Origin: Sphingobacteriales bacterium 46-32
Lineage (GTDB): Bacteria > Bacteroidota > Bacteroidia > Chitinophagales > Chitinophagaceae
Reading direction: 5' to 3'
DNA length: 64,000 bases
Assembly (NCBI GenBank): GCA_001898485.1
Contig: MKTY01000020.1
Coordinates: 496,001-560,000 of the forward strand
The translations under genes were made by a program, and so were the position numbers. A model generated the notes under the pieces. It did not search any database. It was not told the DNA's origin and saw nothing but the letters and a program-made list of their open reading frames with translations. Shown piece after piece: positions 45,236-54,757 of this stretch (positions within the stretch are counted from its first letter, which is position 1; each line of letters starts with the position of its first letter).

Positions 45236-46957
45236 TTATTTCACTGTCCAGGATATTTTTGCAACGGCAATTTTTGTTTTCCCAAAGACACGATCGTCTC
45301 TGCCGACCAGATACATATCGCGGCCCATTACCGATGCCATACGTGGCATGGAGGTAGGGGTATCTGAATTGGAAAAAAGCATCCTCCGTTCCACCCTGCC
45401 ATCAGCCAGGCTGAACTCAGCAATAAAACAATGCGACTTGCCAAAATTTGTTGCCATTTTGACTTTTGACCCGGGTTGAGTTATCGTAGCATTCTTAGGA
45501 TTGTCGTTGAAAAGAAGCTGGATCGAGTTTTCTGTTTGCATGGCCCCAAAGCCAGAATAGAAAGGCCGGTTTACAGCATCAAAATAACCGGCATACACAA
45601 AACCAGAGTACATACGTTCTTGAATCATTTCGCGCTGTGCTTTTGGCAGTACCCGCAACCAGCCGATGTTTCCGCCTGCATCTACCTTAAACAGCAGCAA
45701 GTCGCCATATTCATACACCGTATAGTAGGTCATGGTCGTTTGCATGGGTGTTGTACCGGTGCCGCCGCGGGTGGTTTGCCTGATATAAGAATATGCATGT
45801 ACCTTTTCGGCCACCATCACCAGGCCATTGTCTGGCGTGTAAAAGATTCGCTGAAATCGCATATATCTCGAAAAGGCTTCTCCCTCATCCTTCATCTTCT
45901 CCAGGCTCTCCCGCTCCTTTCTTTCTGCTTTGGTTTCGTTCTCATCGGCCTCATCGTTTGCTGCATCACCTTCACTACCCAGCATAGAATAGTCAATATT
46001 TTTTTCGCTGGTGCTGATTACGTCACCCGTCACCGGGTTGATGCGCTGAACCAACATGCCATCTGTAGTGCGGCCTTTTTTTGTATTACTATAAAAGGCG
46101 GCCAGTACCAGATCGTTATTTTTCTCCTGCACCAATCGTGTGCTGTTGAGCCAGCGGCCGTTGATATTTGTATTGATCTCCTTTTGCTGATTCCCTTTCT
46201 CATCGTACAGGCGGATATTGTAATTGGCAAACTCCAGAAATTTTTCCTTTTTCTTTTTGCCCTCCTGGTATTCGTATACCCGGCCAACCAGAATTATTTT
46301 CCTGTTATTCGTGAAAAGAACATCCTGCAGCTGGAAGGTTTTGGGGTCAAACTCATTGCTTATTTTAACCGGTTTGCCGATCGGTTTGAGTGCCTTATCA
46401 AATTCACTTACCGTGTATTCATTTTTTTCGCGTCCCGCGATGGTGCTGATGATAATAATATGTGTACTATCTGCACTGAAATCGATTTTAAAATTGACTT
46501 CGTCTTTTTTGCTATCCTTCGTAAAACCTGATACCAAATTCCAGCTGCCGGTCATTTCTCCGGAGTTTTTATCCAACTCTGCTGCATACAGGTCGATCCT
46601 TGCCTCTTTTTTGTCGTAGTCAGTAGCAAACACATACAAGCGATCCTGTATCACGAAGAACTGCTCAAACTCTTTTCCTTTTAGTTCCTTATTAAAATCA
46701 TTGCGGTAGAGCTCCATCAGGTTTTTATCGAGTTTGACCAGGGTAGCCGATGAGCGTACCGTGCCACCGATTACGAAATAACTTTTTACAGCCAGGTGTC
46801 CTTCCTGCAGATACACCCCGCTTTTATCGGCATAAATTACTTCCAGATCGGTGCTACCTTTTTTCAGTTTGAATTCATCGCCCCAGGTGAGCTTTGGTTT
46901 TTGTGCAAAAGCAGAAAGACTAAAGAGGATGGCAGCAGCCAGCATTTTACATTTCAT
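45236..46957 (-). CDS. Secreted beta-rich protein, function unknown
   Basis: A 573-residue protein from ATG 46957 (signal MKCKMLAAAILFSLSAFA); the frame extends to 47011 but that start would hide the signal. The mature part is rich in beta strands (VIYADKSGVYLQEGHLAVKS, FVIQDRLYVFATDYDKKEAR, DDRVFGKTKIAVAKISWTV) with a charged linker (EGDAANDEADENETKAERKE). It resembles propeller-like proteins and the product of 58224-59768 in layout, so the two may be distant relatives. Not otherwise recognised. Confidence 0.72.
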   Translation of the reverse strand: MKCKMLAAAILFSLSAFAQKPKLTWGDEFKLKKGSTDLEVIYADKSGVYLQEGHLAVKSYFVIGGTVRSSATLVKLDKNLMELYRNDFNKELKGKEFEQFFVIQDRLYVFATDYDKKEARIDLYAAELDKNSGEMTGSWNLVSGFTKDSKKDEVNFKIDFSADSTHIIIISTIAGREKNEYTVSEFDKALKPIGKPVKISNEFDPKTFQLQDVLFTNNRKIILVGRVYEYQEGKKKKEKFLEFANYNIRLYDEKGNQQKEINTNINGRWLNSTRLVQEKNNDLVLAAFYSNTKKGRTTDGMLVQRINPVTGDVISTSEKNIDYSMLGSEGDAANDEADENETKAERKERESLEKMKDEGEAFSRYMRFQRIFYTPDNGLVMVAEKVHAYSYIRQTTRGGTGTTPMQTTMTYYTVYEYGDLLLFKVDAGGNIGWLRVLPKAQREMIQERMYSGFVYAGYFDAVNRPFYSGFGAMQTENSIQLLFNDNPKNATITQPGSKVKMATNFGKSHCFIAEFSLADGRVERRMLFSNSDTPTSMPRMASVMGRDMYLVGRDDRVFGKTKIAVAKISWTVK

Positions 46958-47390
46958 ATAACTCGCAGGATTATTTGGCAGGTAAAATAGGAAAAAATAT
47001 GGGGGAAACATAACCCCGGTTACTTTCCCTGTCTCTGGAAGAAGATTGCTGGTCTGAACAACCGGTGAGAACGATACTTACTTCTGCAATTCGCACCATT
47101 CCTAAAATTGAATGGTTTAAAAGGATCGCCTGGTTAACTAAAAACCATCAGATTCCCCTATTTGTGACAAAAGGATTGTCAGGTGTGCTGCTTTCATGTC
47201 TTGTCCTGAAAAGTTTTGTGAGTGCTATTCAGGAATTTGAACTCCACCAGCTAATGTGTTATTGAAAGTTAAAAATGCGGGACCATAGAACCTGGGCCAT
47301 CTACTTTGCTATTTGCAATATTTTTAAAATTGATATATTTGGGAAAGACCTTTTTCAATGAGTTTTATAACATCTGAAGAGTGAAAGTTT
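46958..47390. other. Gap with a promoter, no clear gene
   Basis: 433 bases between divergent genes. It contains the promoter at 47312-47341. A 66-residue plus frame at 47065-47265 has no domain and weak coding character. Confidence 0.45.
47312..47341 (+). promoter_or_regulatory. Full Bacteroidota promoter of the lipoprotein gene
   Basis: TTTG (47312-47315), 18 bases, then TATATTTG (47334-47341), an exact TAnnTTTG. The ATG follows at 47391. Confidence 0.65.
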
Positions 47391-47813
47391 ATGAAGACCT
47401 CTCTTTTTATATTGATTCTTGTTTGCGCTATGTCATGCGGAGTTGCTGACGATGCGGCAAAATCTACTGACCAGGCAAACATACAAGGAGTCTGGCTGGC
47501 GCAATCGGAAATCCAAAACGGCATCAAAAAAGATGTGACCTACATTTATGACTTCAAAGGAGATAAAATCACCTTCACAGACGAGACCGGAAAGGAGATG
47601 AAGTATTCGTTTAAGTTGGACACTGGCAGCATCCCCAAATTGATTACTATTCAGCCAGCGGACACACTTACCGATTCGACACCCGTCAGCGTAGCCTATG
47701 AGCTGAACGGAGATTCACTGAAGATTGTAGTGGCACCGCCAGGTTTGCGCCCCACAGAAATATCAGACAAAAACAATCAGGAGTTAATTATCTGTAAGCG
47801 AAAGGGTTCATGA
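47391..47813 (+). CDS. Small lipoprotein with TIGR03067-like fold
   Basis: A 140-residue protein. The signal ends in a lipobox (LVCAMSC, Cys near 16). The mature part GVWLAQSEIQNGIKKDVTYI ... KITFTDETGKEMKYSF ... KLITIQPADT ... YELNGDSLKIVV is the strand order of TIGR03067 proteins, small beta-barrels of unknown function. It has its own clear promoter. No partner gene. Confidence 0.72.
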   Translation: MKTSLFILILVCAMSCGVADDAAKSTDQANIQGVWLAQSEIQNGIKKDVTYIYDFKGDKITFTDETGKEMKYSFKLDTGSIPKLITIQPADTLTDSTPVSVAYELNGDSLKIVVAPPGLRPTEISDKNNQELIICKRKGS

Positions 47814-47967
47814 AAAACGACTAACCAGCATGCCTGCGAAAAGGGCATCGCTATTCATACCTTAAATTATTGAACCGGTTTTGTTTCGTTTAGCATAGCA
47901 CAGAACGGCTATGGATTGGCCATGTGGCAGTAAAAAATAGAAGTATTTGCCGTTGCCGAACAGGTTT

Positions 47968-48537
47968 TCAGCTAATGCTTTTTCTTATCCGGCTCAGGGA
48001 CGATTGGGTAATACCCAGGTAAGATGCGAGGTAGGAAAGTGGGATGCGATTGACCAATTGCGGGTATGTGTCCATAAATGCCAAATAACGGGTGGTGGCA
48101 TCTTCAGAAACCATTGGACTGCGTCTTTCAATTTTTTGGATCAGCGATTTTTTGATGATTTTGTTTATTATACTATCCCAGCCTACTATGGTGTCGGAAA
48201 TGTCTTCCCAATCACGCTTTGAGAAAACAATGAGTTTACAGTTAGTAACGGCCTGCACATATTCTGAAGAAGGGATTTTGTTGTCAAAACTCGTCAGATC
48301 TACAACAAAATTATTTTCATCGATGAAATATTTGGTAACGTCGTCGCCCATGTTGTCGTAGTAACAGACCCTGAGGATACCTTCCAGAACAAATCCGACC
48401 TGTTTTGCAATCTTTCCCGCCTCCGAAAAATAATCGTCTTTTGTAAGCGTTAACGTCCTTCCCTTTTTCGTTATGAAGTCGATCTGTTGCGGGTTCAGGT
48501 TTCCAAACTGCAGCAGATAGTTAATTACTGTTTCCAT
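47968..48537 (-). CDS. Crp/Fnr family transcriptional regulator
   Basis: A 189-residue regulator. The N-terminal cyclic-nucleotide-binding-like barrel (DYFSEAGKIAKQVGFVLEGI, KYFIDENNFVVDLTSF) is followed by a dimer helix and a C-terminal helix-turn-helix LSYLASYLGITQSSLSRIRK. The cAMP-contact residues are not conserved as in Crp, typical of Bacteroidota members. It is the second gene after the SDR, with one base between them. A 16-base palindrome upstream of the SDR gene is a likely autoregulatory site. Confidence 0.88.
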   Translation of the reverse strand: METVINYLLQFGNLNPQQIDFITKKGRTLTLTKDDYFSEAGKIAKQVGFVLEGILRVCYYDNMGDDVTKYFIDENNFVVDLTSFDNKIPSSEYVQAVTNCKLIVFSKRDWEDISDTIVGWDSIINKIIKKSLIQKIERRSPMVSEDATTRYLAFMDTYPQLVNRIPLSYLASYLGITQSSLSRIRKSIS

Positions 48538-48538
48538 A

Positions 48539-49348
48539 TTATTTCATCTGGCCCATTATTAATTTGTCGAACATTCTGTCTGATAGTATTGCTTTCAAAA
48601 ATAACATAAGTTTAGCGCCCGAAGCTCCCGCGTATCTCGCTCCCGGACGTTTGGCCTCGATGCTCTTTTTTATGAGCCTGGCAATCACAATCGGGTCAGA
48701 TGCATTTTTCTCAGTCGCCGCATACAATTTACTGACCCCTTTTGCTAAATGGCCGTAGGCTGTTTTGCCCGAGATACGGTTTAGATATTCAGTTCCCAAC
48801 CCCGTCATTTCGGACTTTGTTCCGCCCGGTTCGATCACGATGACATCAATGCCAAACTGTTTCACTTCTTTGCGCAGCGCATCACTCAATCCCTCAATGG
48901 CAAATTTACTGGCGTGGTACCATACGCCCATTGGCAATGTCACTTTGCCACCAATTGATGAAATATTTATGATCTTACCGTATTTGTTTGCACGCATGGC
49001 TGGCAGAACCAATTGTATCAGGCGGGCTGCGGAGAAAACGTTCACGTCGAATTGGTATTTTGCATCAGACATCGGCATGTCTTCCAATGCTCCATAGTAG
49101 CCCGAGCCCGCATTGTTGATCAAAATATCTATTCGGCCGGCTTCTGTCAGAATTTGTTCCACACAAGCCACAAGGCCTTCTTCTTTCGTAACATCCAAAA
49201 AGAGAGGTTTAATACCGAGGGTTTTCAACTCTTCCATTCTTTCCACCCTGCGTGCGGTGGCGTACACATTATACCCGTTTTGTGCCAAAAAAATGGCGGT
49301 TGCTTTTCCAATACCAGATGATGCTCCGGTTATCAATACTGTTTTCAT
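48539..49348 (-). CDS. SDR family oxidoreductase
   Basis: A 269-residue classical short-chain dehydrogenase/reductase. It has the NAD(P) motif TGASSGIG (7-14), the structural NNAG, catalytic Ser in NISSIGG, and Tyr-x-x-x-Lys in WYHASKFAIEGLSD. The Arg pair ATARR after the first strand suggests NADP(H). The substrate is unknown. It leads a two-gene operon with the Crp-like regulator, so expression is probably controlled by that protein. Confidence 0.92.
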   Translation of the reverse strand: MKTVLITGASSGIGKATAIFLAQNGYNVYATARRVERMEELKTLGIKPLFLDVTKEEGLVACVEQILTEAGRIDILINNAGSGYYGALEDMPMSDAKYQFDVNVFSAARLIQLVLPAMRANKYGKIINISSIGGKVTLPMGVWYHASKFAIEGLSDALRKEVKQFGIDVIVIEPGGTKSEMTGLGTEYLNRISGKTAYGHLAKGVSKLYAATEKNASDPIVIARLIKKSIEAKRPGARYAGASGAKLMLFLKAILSDRMFDKLIMGQMK

Positions 49349-49368
49349 TTTTTATTCTTTTAACCCTG

Positions 49369-49377
49369 CAAAGGTTA
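49369..49377 (-). promoter_or_regulatory. Possible -7 box of the SDR operon
   Basis: TAACCTTTG on the minus strand is TAnnTTTG with one extra base. It lies 20 bases before the SDR start and just downstream of the palindrome. Confidence 0.35.
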
Positions 49378-49397
49378 CCCATTTAAAAACCGGAATA

Positions 49398-49413
49398 TTT
49401 GCCATTTGGCAAA
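49398..49413. promoter_or_regulatory. Palindromic operator of the SDR-Crp operon
   Basis: TTTGCCA-TT-TGGCAAA is a perfect 7-2-7 palindrome placed over the expected -33 region of the operon promoter. It fits a dimeric Crp/Fnr-type regulator acting on its own operon. Confidence 0.6.
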
Positions 49414-49563
49414 AAGCGATTTCAAGGGTTGGATACGTAAATTCTGAGAGATTGGACCCGAACAAATAATTAATTCACACTAAGCAACTTGCAAGAATGT
49501 GCAGAAGGTATCAAAACAGGAAACCCTATCCTGGAGGGGGGGTAACGTATTTGTGAGTTCTAT

Positions 49564-49658
49564 GGATCGAAGACTTGAAACTGTTCCTGCAGGATTGGAG
49601 GGAATTAGGAACAATTAAGGATAATACCCAACCTAAATGAGGCATGAAAAGTTCGAGG
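49564..49658 (+). repeat. 95-base direct repeat, copy A, downstream of a fic gene
   Basis: Aligns without gaps to 51300-51394, about 74 of 95 bases identical by hand count. The core TTCCTGCAGGATT and GAGGGAATTAG are shared. The two copies bracket the fic gene. Confidence 0.7.
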
Positions 49659-49668
49659 AATACCAAAT

Positions 49669-50817
49669 CTATTCAAAAAGCCGTAGATATGGTTCAAACA
49701 CGAATCGCCTATACCGTTCCGAATCGCCCATTTTTCTAAGCCATTCGTTTTCTTCAAAGGAGCTGACAAGATCATTGGCGGCTTTCGTGCTAAGTTGGCA
49801 AACTTGCTCGACATCCTTTACATTTACAATTGGCTTTTTGAATAAATGGATTAACAACTTTAATCCGCTATTACTTCTTCTGCCAAGTTTATCATGAATT
49901 TCCTTTTCCATTTTTGACTTTAGCACCATGATTGCTGTCAGAGTCTGAACTGCTCGAGTTGCAGTTTCTTCTACTCCAATCAGAAAATACTTCAGCCATT
50001 GAAGCAGATCATTTTTCTCTCTTACACGTGTAAGATTATCATAGTATAGGGTTTTGTTCTTTTCAAAAAATACGCTCAAATAAAGTAGGGGCTTTTCTAA
50101 AATATTTTCAGATACCAAGTACAACGTTATCAATAGCCTACCAATCCGCCCATTTCCATCAAGGAAAGGGTGAATAGTTTCAAATTGATAATGAGCGAGG
50201 CCAACTCGAATAAGCGCTGGCACCTGTATGTCCCTATTGTGAAGAAAATTCTCAAGATCACCCATCAATGGATTGACGTAATGAGGTGCAGGCGGAATAA
50301 AAACCGCATCCGCCAATGAAGCTCCACCAATCCAGTTTTGACTACTTCGAAATTCTCCAGGCATTTTATGTTCTCCCCTTACCCCCTGCATTAATATTTT
50401 ATGGGCTTGTCGAAGTAATCGTGATGAAAGTGGAAGCCTCTCTAATTCCTTTATGGCGTTATTTAATGCATTGGTATAATTATGAACTTCCTGCCAGTCG
50501 TTTCTTCTTTCTGGTCTGATTTCTTCTTCTGGCAATAGCGCCTCGTCCATATTGGTTTGAGTTCCCTCAATCCTACTTGAGACGACAGCTTCTTTCGTTA
50601 CATGCAACTGGATAAACAAATCTATGTTGGGAACCAGGCGGGCAAACGAATTCAGCTCCCCCAATTTGATAGAAGCTTTTTCCAATAAAGTATTGAGGCC
50701 GGCATCTTCCCATACCCATAGTCGATTTATTTCAGATGGTACAAAATATCGGTAGTCTATCCCCTTTTCAAGATGCCCCGCATCAAACTTTTCGACTAGA
50801 GCACTCAGTTTTTTCAT
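49669..50817 (-). CDS. Fic domain protein (AMPylase) 1
   Basis: A 382-residue Fic protein. The catalytic loop HPFLDGNGRIGR is at 216-227. The inhibitory helix motif SRIEGT at 81-86 (with Glu84) is N-terminal, placing it in class II, self-inhibited. A helical Fic_N region precedes and a C-terminal winged helix follows (NVKDVEQVCQLSTKAANDLV). Fic proteins transfer AMP or related groups to hydroxyl side chains of targets. An exact TACTTTTG box ends four bases before the ATG, so the message may be leaderless. Confidence 0.93.
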   Translation of the reverse strand: MKKLSALVEKFDAGHLEKGIDYRYFVPSEINRLWVWEDAGLNTLLEKASIKLGELNSFARLVPNIDLFIQLHVTKEAVVSSRIEGTQTNMDEALLPEEEIRPERRNDWQEVHNYTNALNNAIKELERLPLSSRLLRQAHKILMQGVRGEHKMPGEFRSSQNWIGGASLADAVFIPPAPHYVNPLMGDLENFLHNRDIQVPALIRVGLAHYQFETIHPFLDGNGRIGRLLITLYLVSENILEKPLLYLSVFFEKNKTLYYDNLTRVREKNDLLQWLKYFLIGVEETATRAVQTLTAIMVLKSKMEKEIHDKLGRRSNSGLKLLIHLFKKPIVNVKDVEQVCQLSTKAANDLVSSFEENEWLRKMGDSERYRRFVFEPYLRLFE

Positions 50818-50821
50818 GTCG

Positions 50822-50829
50822 CAAAAGTA
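50822..50829 (-). promoter_or_regulatory. -7 box of fic gene 1, close to the start codon
   Basis: TACTTTTG on the minus strand, four bases before the ATG. This implies a leaderless or nearly leaderless transcript. Confidence 0.5.
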
Positions 50830-50849
50830 AAATCATTTTTCATTAAGTT

Positions 50850-50869
50850 TACTTTATTCAAATAAAGTA
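50850..50869. promoter_or_regulatory. Palindrome upstream of fic gene 1
   Basis: TACTTTAT-TCAA-ATAAAGTA, perfect 8-base arms, located 33 bases before the start codon and just upstream of the -7 box. It is a candidate operator. Confidence 0.5.
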
Positions 50870-51299
50870 TCTTTATAAAATTATAAATTTACTTTGCACT
50901 TTTATTATAATTTAGTCATAAAAACAAGATTATCAATAATATATGACCCTTCCGATACGGCCCTGTCCCGGAAATTATAGCATTCGATACGTCAAAAGTT
51001 GAAATAGAAGTTGTTACATCCACCGGATGATTTCCTTCTACATTTCCTTTCCCTTTCTTGAGCAGGAACAGGATCTTAACACTGGTTCATAATTCAGATT
51101 TCATGGTTTTAAAATTGACGTCATCAGCTGCGTTTAAAACGGCCTGTTCAAATTCTGAAGCGGCGTTTTGTTACCGCTCTTTTCTCGGTCTACTGACCCG
51201 CTCGAAAAGGGCACTATTCGGGCGGGGATTTTAAATCGGTTTGACAAGGCTTTTTTAATGATTTTGGAGCGGTTTGGGAAGTCGAAAAAGTAGCCCCAA

Positions 51300-51394
51300 G
51301 GGTCGAAGACTCGAACCAGTTCCTGCAGGATTTGAGGGAATTAGCGACAATTCCGGATAATACATAGCTCAAATGGGAGAATAAAAATTCGGGG
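51300..51394 (+). repeat. 95-base direct repeat, copy B
   Basis: Partner of 49564-49658. It sits upstream of fic gene 1 in a non-coding stretch. Confidence 0.7.
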
Positions 51395-51555
51395 TAGCGA
51401 CTCTCGATTCGACCATGCTCACTAACGAGCTGGGCCTTTGCAGGCGTAGCATTTGGAATTCTTCTGCCGGAACCGAGGCCGAATATAGAACAAAATGATG
51501 CCGCTGACGACGTCCAGCCATACTTGCACAAGACCCGATGTTGTACGCCTCTTTG

Positions 51556-52260
51556 TCAACGGATTTTATCCATTAACGCCAATAGTCCATTTTTTGTTCC
51601 CTCAAAATAATTTCCCTTTTTAAATTCTGGGAGTATGATGTTGTCAATTATTTTCTGTGTTTCAGTATCCGTCAACCTTGTCTCAATACCATAGCCATTA
51701 TTAATTCTTATTTTCCTATTTCCTTTGCTGATGCCAATTACAATTCCGTTGTTGCCCCCTTTTTTGCCAACTCCCCAATCATTTGCGATTATCAAAATTA
51801 AACTGTCAAACTTTTCTTTTGTCGTCCATAAACTATCAATAGTTACAATTGCTATTTCATTTGTAGTTTCTTTCTCAAACTTGCTGATAATTGAGTCTAA
51901 CTCTGCTATTTGGTCGCTTGTGAAGATGTGTTCATAGTCACTTGTCCAGCCTAACGCCTTTATTGGAAATTGAACTTTGTATGGTGATGAAGCAAATTCT
52001 CCGTAACTGAAAATCGAAGTGTCGCCTATTGATTTCAGAAAAGCTGTGTCTTTTAATAAACTGTCGACAATCTTCAAAACGCTGTCACCATAAACTTTTG
52101 CACCCTGGTTTAAAAATGCGGTGTCTTTAAGTGGGTTTTCTCTGCTGTCAACAGTTTTGATAACAACAGTTTCTTTTGACTTTTTCTTTTTTGGCTTTTG
52201 CCCATAGGAAGTGTCAAATAGTGCAGTGCAGAAAAATAGTATGACTAGTAGGCGGGTCAT
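51556..52260 (-). CDS. TPM domain protein (YgcG/TLP18.3-like), exported
   Basis: A 234-residue protein. The signal MTRLLVILFFCTALFDTSYG precedes a charged linker with a repeated LKDTAFL element. A TPM domain follows (IFTSDQIAELDSIISKFEKE, TTNEIAIVTIDSL, WGVGKKGGNNGIVIGISKGN, RKIRINNGYGIE). TPM domains are reported in phosphatase-like and photosystem-repair proteins and are common in bacteria with no firm role. There is no C-terminal membrane helix here. Confidence 0.82.
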   Translation of the reverse strand: MTRLLVILFFCTALFDTSYGQKPKKKKSKETVVIKTVDSRENPLKDTAFLNQGAKVYGDSVLKIVDSLLKDTAFLKSIGDTSIFSYGEFASSPYKVQFPIKALGWTSDYEHIFTSDQIAELDSIISKFEKETTNEIAIVTIDSLWTTKEKFDSLILIIANDWGVGKKGGNNGIVIGISKGNRKIRINNGYGIETRLTDTETQKIIDNIILPEFKKGNYFEGTKNGLLALMDKIR

Positions 52261-52412
52261 TTTAAAGTGGCGTACAACGATCCGGATGTTTTCGAAGTGG
52301 TATTTGGAAAAAGATCGAAAGGTTGAGTTATTTAATTATTGATGCAGTTTCAATTAAAGCCTTTGCTGGTCAGCCCACCACAACACAAAACCCATGTGAG
52401 CCGCCGTATTGC

Positions 52413-53093
52413 TCAGTCTTGAAGGTGCAAAATTTTGGTCTCAATGTTTAAGAGTTTAGCGTCGTCTAAATGCTCAATGTTTTCTATTAGTTGTTGCATG
52501 ACTCCAATGATTTTCCCAGATTTTGAACTTTCGCGTGGTGAATGCTTGCCAACAATTTTTTGTCCCTCGTTATAAAGTTTCGATAACCTATAAACAACGC
52601 CGTCTAAAGTAAAACCATTTGCCGTCGGTTGTTTCGCCTCAATGATGGCTTTGTCAAGCAATGAAAAAAGGATATCCCCAGTTTTTCTATTCAATTCAGA
52701 CTTAACTGTAACTTTTGGAACGTCCATTATTTTATTGTCGGCATAAAATAAAGTCCAATAATTTTTTGTCAAAGTTAGATGTATCAACAAGTACCTGTCA
52801 TTTTGTTTTTCCAGCGTCAGCAAGTTTTCCGGTTCAAATGATGGTCTAACCAAAAAATAAAATTGTTTGTCTCTGATTTTGTCGAAAAGGAAAATTTTAT
52901 TCAAATTTTTCTCATACTGACTTACTATATCATCACCTAAACGTTCCGTCACAGGTTCAAAATATTGCTCGTCTTCAATGTGTAAAAGATGTTTTTCGTA
53001 TTGGTTCTTACAAATAGCAAGTTTTTCAGCGGTGTCAATTTTGCTGAATTGTTCAAAATGTCTTTTGTAATCTTCAAACGTCACGGAGGTCAT
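52413..53093 (-). CDS. Unknown cytosolic protein
   Basis: A 226-residue protein from ATG 53093 (MTSVTFEDYKRHFEQFSKID); the frame opens at 53126 but that start adds only 11 residues with no support. It is charged and helical at both ends with a beta-rich middle (FYFLVRPSFEPENLLTLEKQ, YLLIHLTLTKNYWTLFYADN). There is no signal or membrane segment. I do not recognise a family. It is AT-rich, like the restriction genes, so may be acquired. Confidence 0.6.
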   Translation of the reverse strand: MTSVTFEDYKRHFEQFSKIDTAEKLAICKNQYEKHLLHIEDEQYFEPVTERLGDDIVSQYEKNLNKIFLFDKIRDKQFYFLVRPSFEPENLLTLEKQNDRYLLIHLTLTKNYWTLFYADNKIMDVPKVTVKSELNRKTGDILFSLLDKAIIEAKQPTANGFTLDGVVYRLSKLYNEGQKIVGKHSPRESSKSGKIIGVMQQLIENIEHLDDAKLLNIETKILHLQD

Positions 53094-53289
53094 ATAATAT
53101 GGCGGCTTACTCGTAAATATACGCAACTCAGCAATTAAGGTGCATTATTCATGCTGGTCTGGTTTAGGCGTTGGCGCATCTCAAATCTAAAATCCAATTC
53201 AACAGCAACGCATCAAGTCAGGTACATTTGCAAGGCACACAAAAGCTAACAAGACATATTGTCTATTGTTTTTAATGGAGAGAATTTCA

Positions 53290-54750
53290 CTATCCCTCAT
53301 CATACACCACCAACACATCAAAACTAAACTGCCCAACCGAACCCAATAACTCCACAGTTACTTTTAGGGGATAATGAACTTCGTAGAGATCATCAGATGT
53401 CAGGGATTTTGGGATAGTGATAGGTTGCGACAATGTAAATACCGGCTGGAACAGGTACGGATTATTAAATCCTGAAAGCGTATAAGGCTGCTTGAAAATA
53501 CTTCCCTTGTTTGTTGTTATTGTGACCTGCATGTATAATCCGTCCTGAATGAGCTTTGCCGCCCACTCATCAGGTTTCACCCATTCAAATTTTGGAGAAA
53601 GGATAATCTTCTTTATATTGATAAAAGAGCTATCATTTTTTAATAAAAAATCTTTGGTACGTTCAGCATCAGTAAATTTCATAAGCAGATCTTTTTTAAC
53701 TGTTATTACTTCCTCTATCGAATAATTGGTTCCTGCCCCGGTGCCATGCCTTTGCAAAAGTTTAGAGGCCACCATATCAGCTAACAGCCTTTTAATAGTA
53801 GGTAAAGGAATGTCGAGTTTTTCAGCAATCTCACCTGATTTGGCTCCGGGATGATTATCTATAAACTGATAGATTTTTCTTTCCCTCGGCGACATCCTAG
53901 AGGCGACATTTTGTGTGTCCAGTTTTTTCATTAACAGTCCCTGGATATTGGCGAGGCAATCCAGAAAGAACAGTACCCAATCATGAATATCTTCTCCCGG
54001 CCTTTGACGCTGGCAATTCATCAAAACACGGTAATATTCCGATTTCCGGCTTTCGATCTCATGTTCAAAGCTGACATACTCAATCCATGAATAACCCTGC
54101 CTGAGTAATAGCAGTGTGGCGAGCAAGCGGCTCAACCGGCCATTGCCATCCTGAAAGGGGTGTATGCTTAAAAAGTCATATACAAACGTTGCGGCTCTCA
54201 CCAATGGGTGTGCTTCCGTGTCGGTCTTATACCATTCCACCAGGTTGCGCATGTCTTCTTCTGTTGCCAGGCCGGGTTCGGTGGTTTTGAAAATTGTGTA
54301 TTTGCTGCCATCCGGATTGGTGGCCTCTACTTCATTGCTAACCTGTTTATACCCTCCTTTATGCCAGGCATCCTTCTCGCTGTATTTCAGCAGGAGATTG
54401 TGCAGATTTTTCAGGTTGCCTTCTGTGATCTCAATATCCCGGTATGATTCGGAAACCAGGTCGAGCGCCTCAAAATACCCTGCTACCTCCTGCTGATCCC
54501 GCTCTTCCAGCTTCGAAATCTCTAGGTTCCTGATCAGTGCTTCGACCTCATCATCGGTCATTTTCGAGCCTTCTATGCGTGTAGAAGCCCCGATGCTGCG
54601 AACTGTGGCAATCGACTTGAGTTGACGTAGGGTTTGCCCTTCCCGGCGCTCAATAGCTGACCAGGAGCCGCCAAAACGGTCTATAACGCTGAGCTGGTTA
54701 ATGAGCTTCCAGTCAGGGGCAAGCTTGAAGGTGTATATCTGCGGATTCAT
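53290..54750 (-). CDS. Fic domain protein 2 with C-terminal winged helix
   Basis: A 486-residue Fic protein. Catalytic loop HPFQDGNGRLSR is at 197-208; the inhibitory motif STRIEG is at 56-61 in the N-terminal class II position. A winged helix follows at about 290-340 (ERKIYQFIDNHPGAKSGEIA, EKLDIPLPTIKRLLADMV), then a beta-rich C-terminal domain of about 130 residues. The winged helix and the iterated sequence directly upstream suggest it binds its own promoter. The substrate is unknown. Confidence 0.92.
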   Translation of the reverse strand: MNPQIYTFKLAPDWKLINQLSVIDRFGGSWSAIERREGQTLRQLKSIATVRSIGASTRIEGSKMTDDEVEALIRNLEISKLEERDQQEVAGYFEALDLVSESYRDIEITEGNLKNLHNLLLKYSEKDAWHKGGYKQVSNEVEATNPDGSKYTIFKTTEPGLATEEDMRNLVEWYKTDTEAHPLVRAATFVYDFLSIHPFQDGNGRLSRLLATLLLLRQGYSWIEYVSFEHEIESRKSEYYRVLMNCQRQRPGEDIHDWVLFFLDCLANIQGLLMKKLDTQNVASRMSPRERKIYQFIDNHPGAKSGEIAEKLDIPLPTIKRLLADMVASKLLQRHGTGAGTNYSIEEVITVKKDLLMKFTDAERTKDFLLKNDSSFINIKKIILSPKFEWVKPDEWAAKLIQDGLYMQVTITTNKGSIFKQPYTLSGFNNPYLFQPVFTLSQPITIPKSLTSDDLYEVHYPLKVTVELLGSVGQFSFDVLVVYDEG

Positions 54751-54757
54751 AACTTAA

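Larger units (their letters stand above)
50830..51555. other. Gap with repeat copy B, no real gene
   Basis: 726 bases between fic gene 1 and the TPM gene. It holds the palindrome at 50850-50869 and the direct repeat at 51300-51394. A 105-residue minus frame at 51214-51531 overlaps the repeat and has no protein-like features. The rest may be decayed mobile-element sequence. Confidence 0.45.

Noticed and set aside
51214-51531. 105-residue minus-strand frame
   Set aside because: Its sequence is mainly the 95-base direct repeat; no domain or codon bias.
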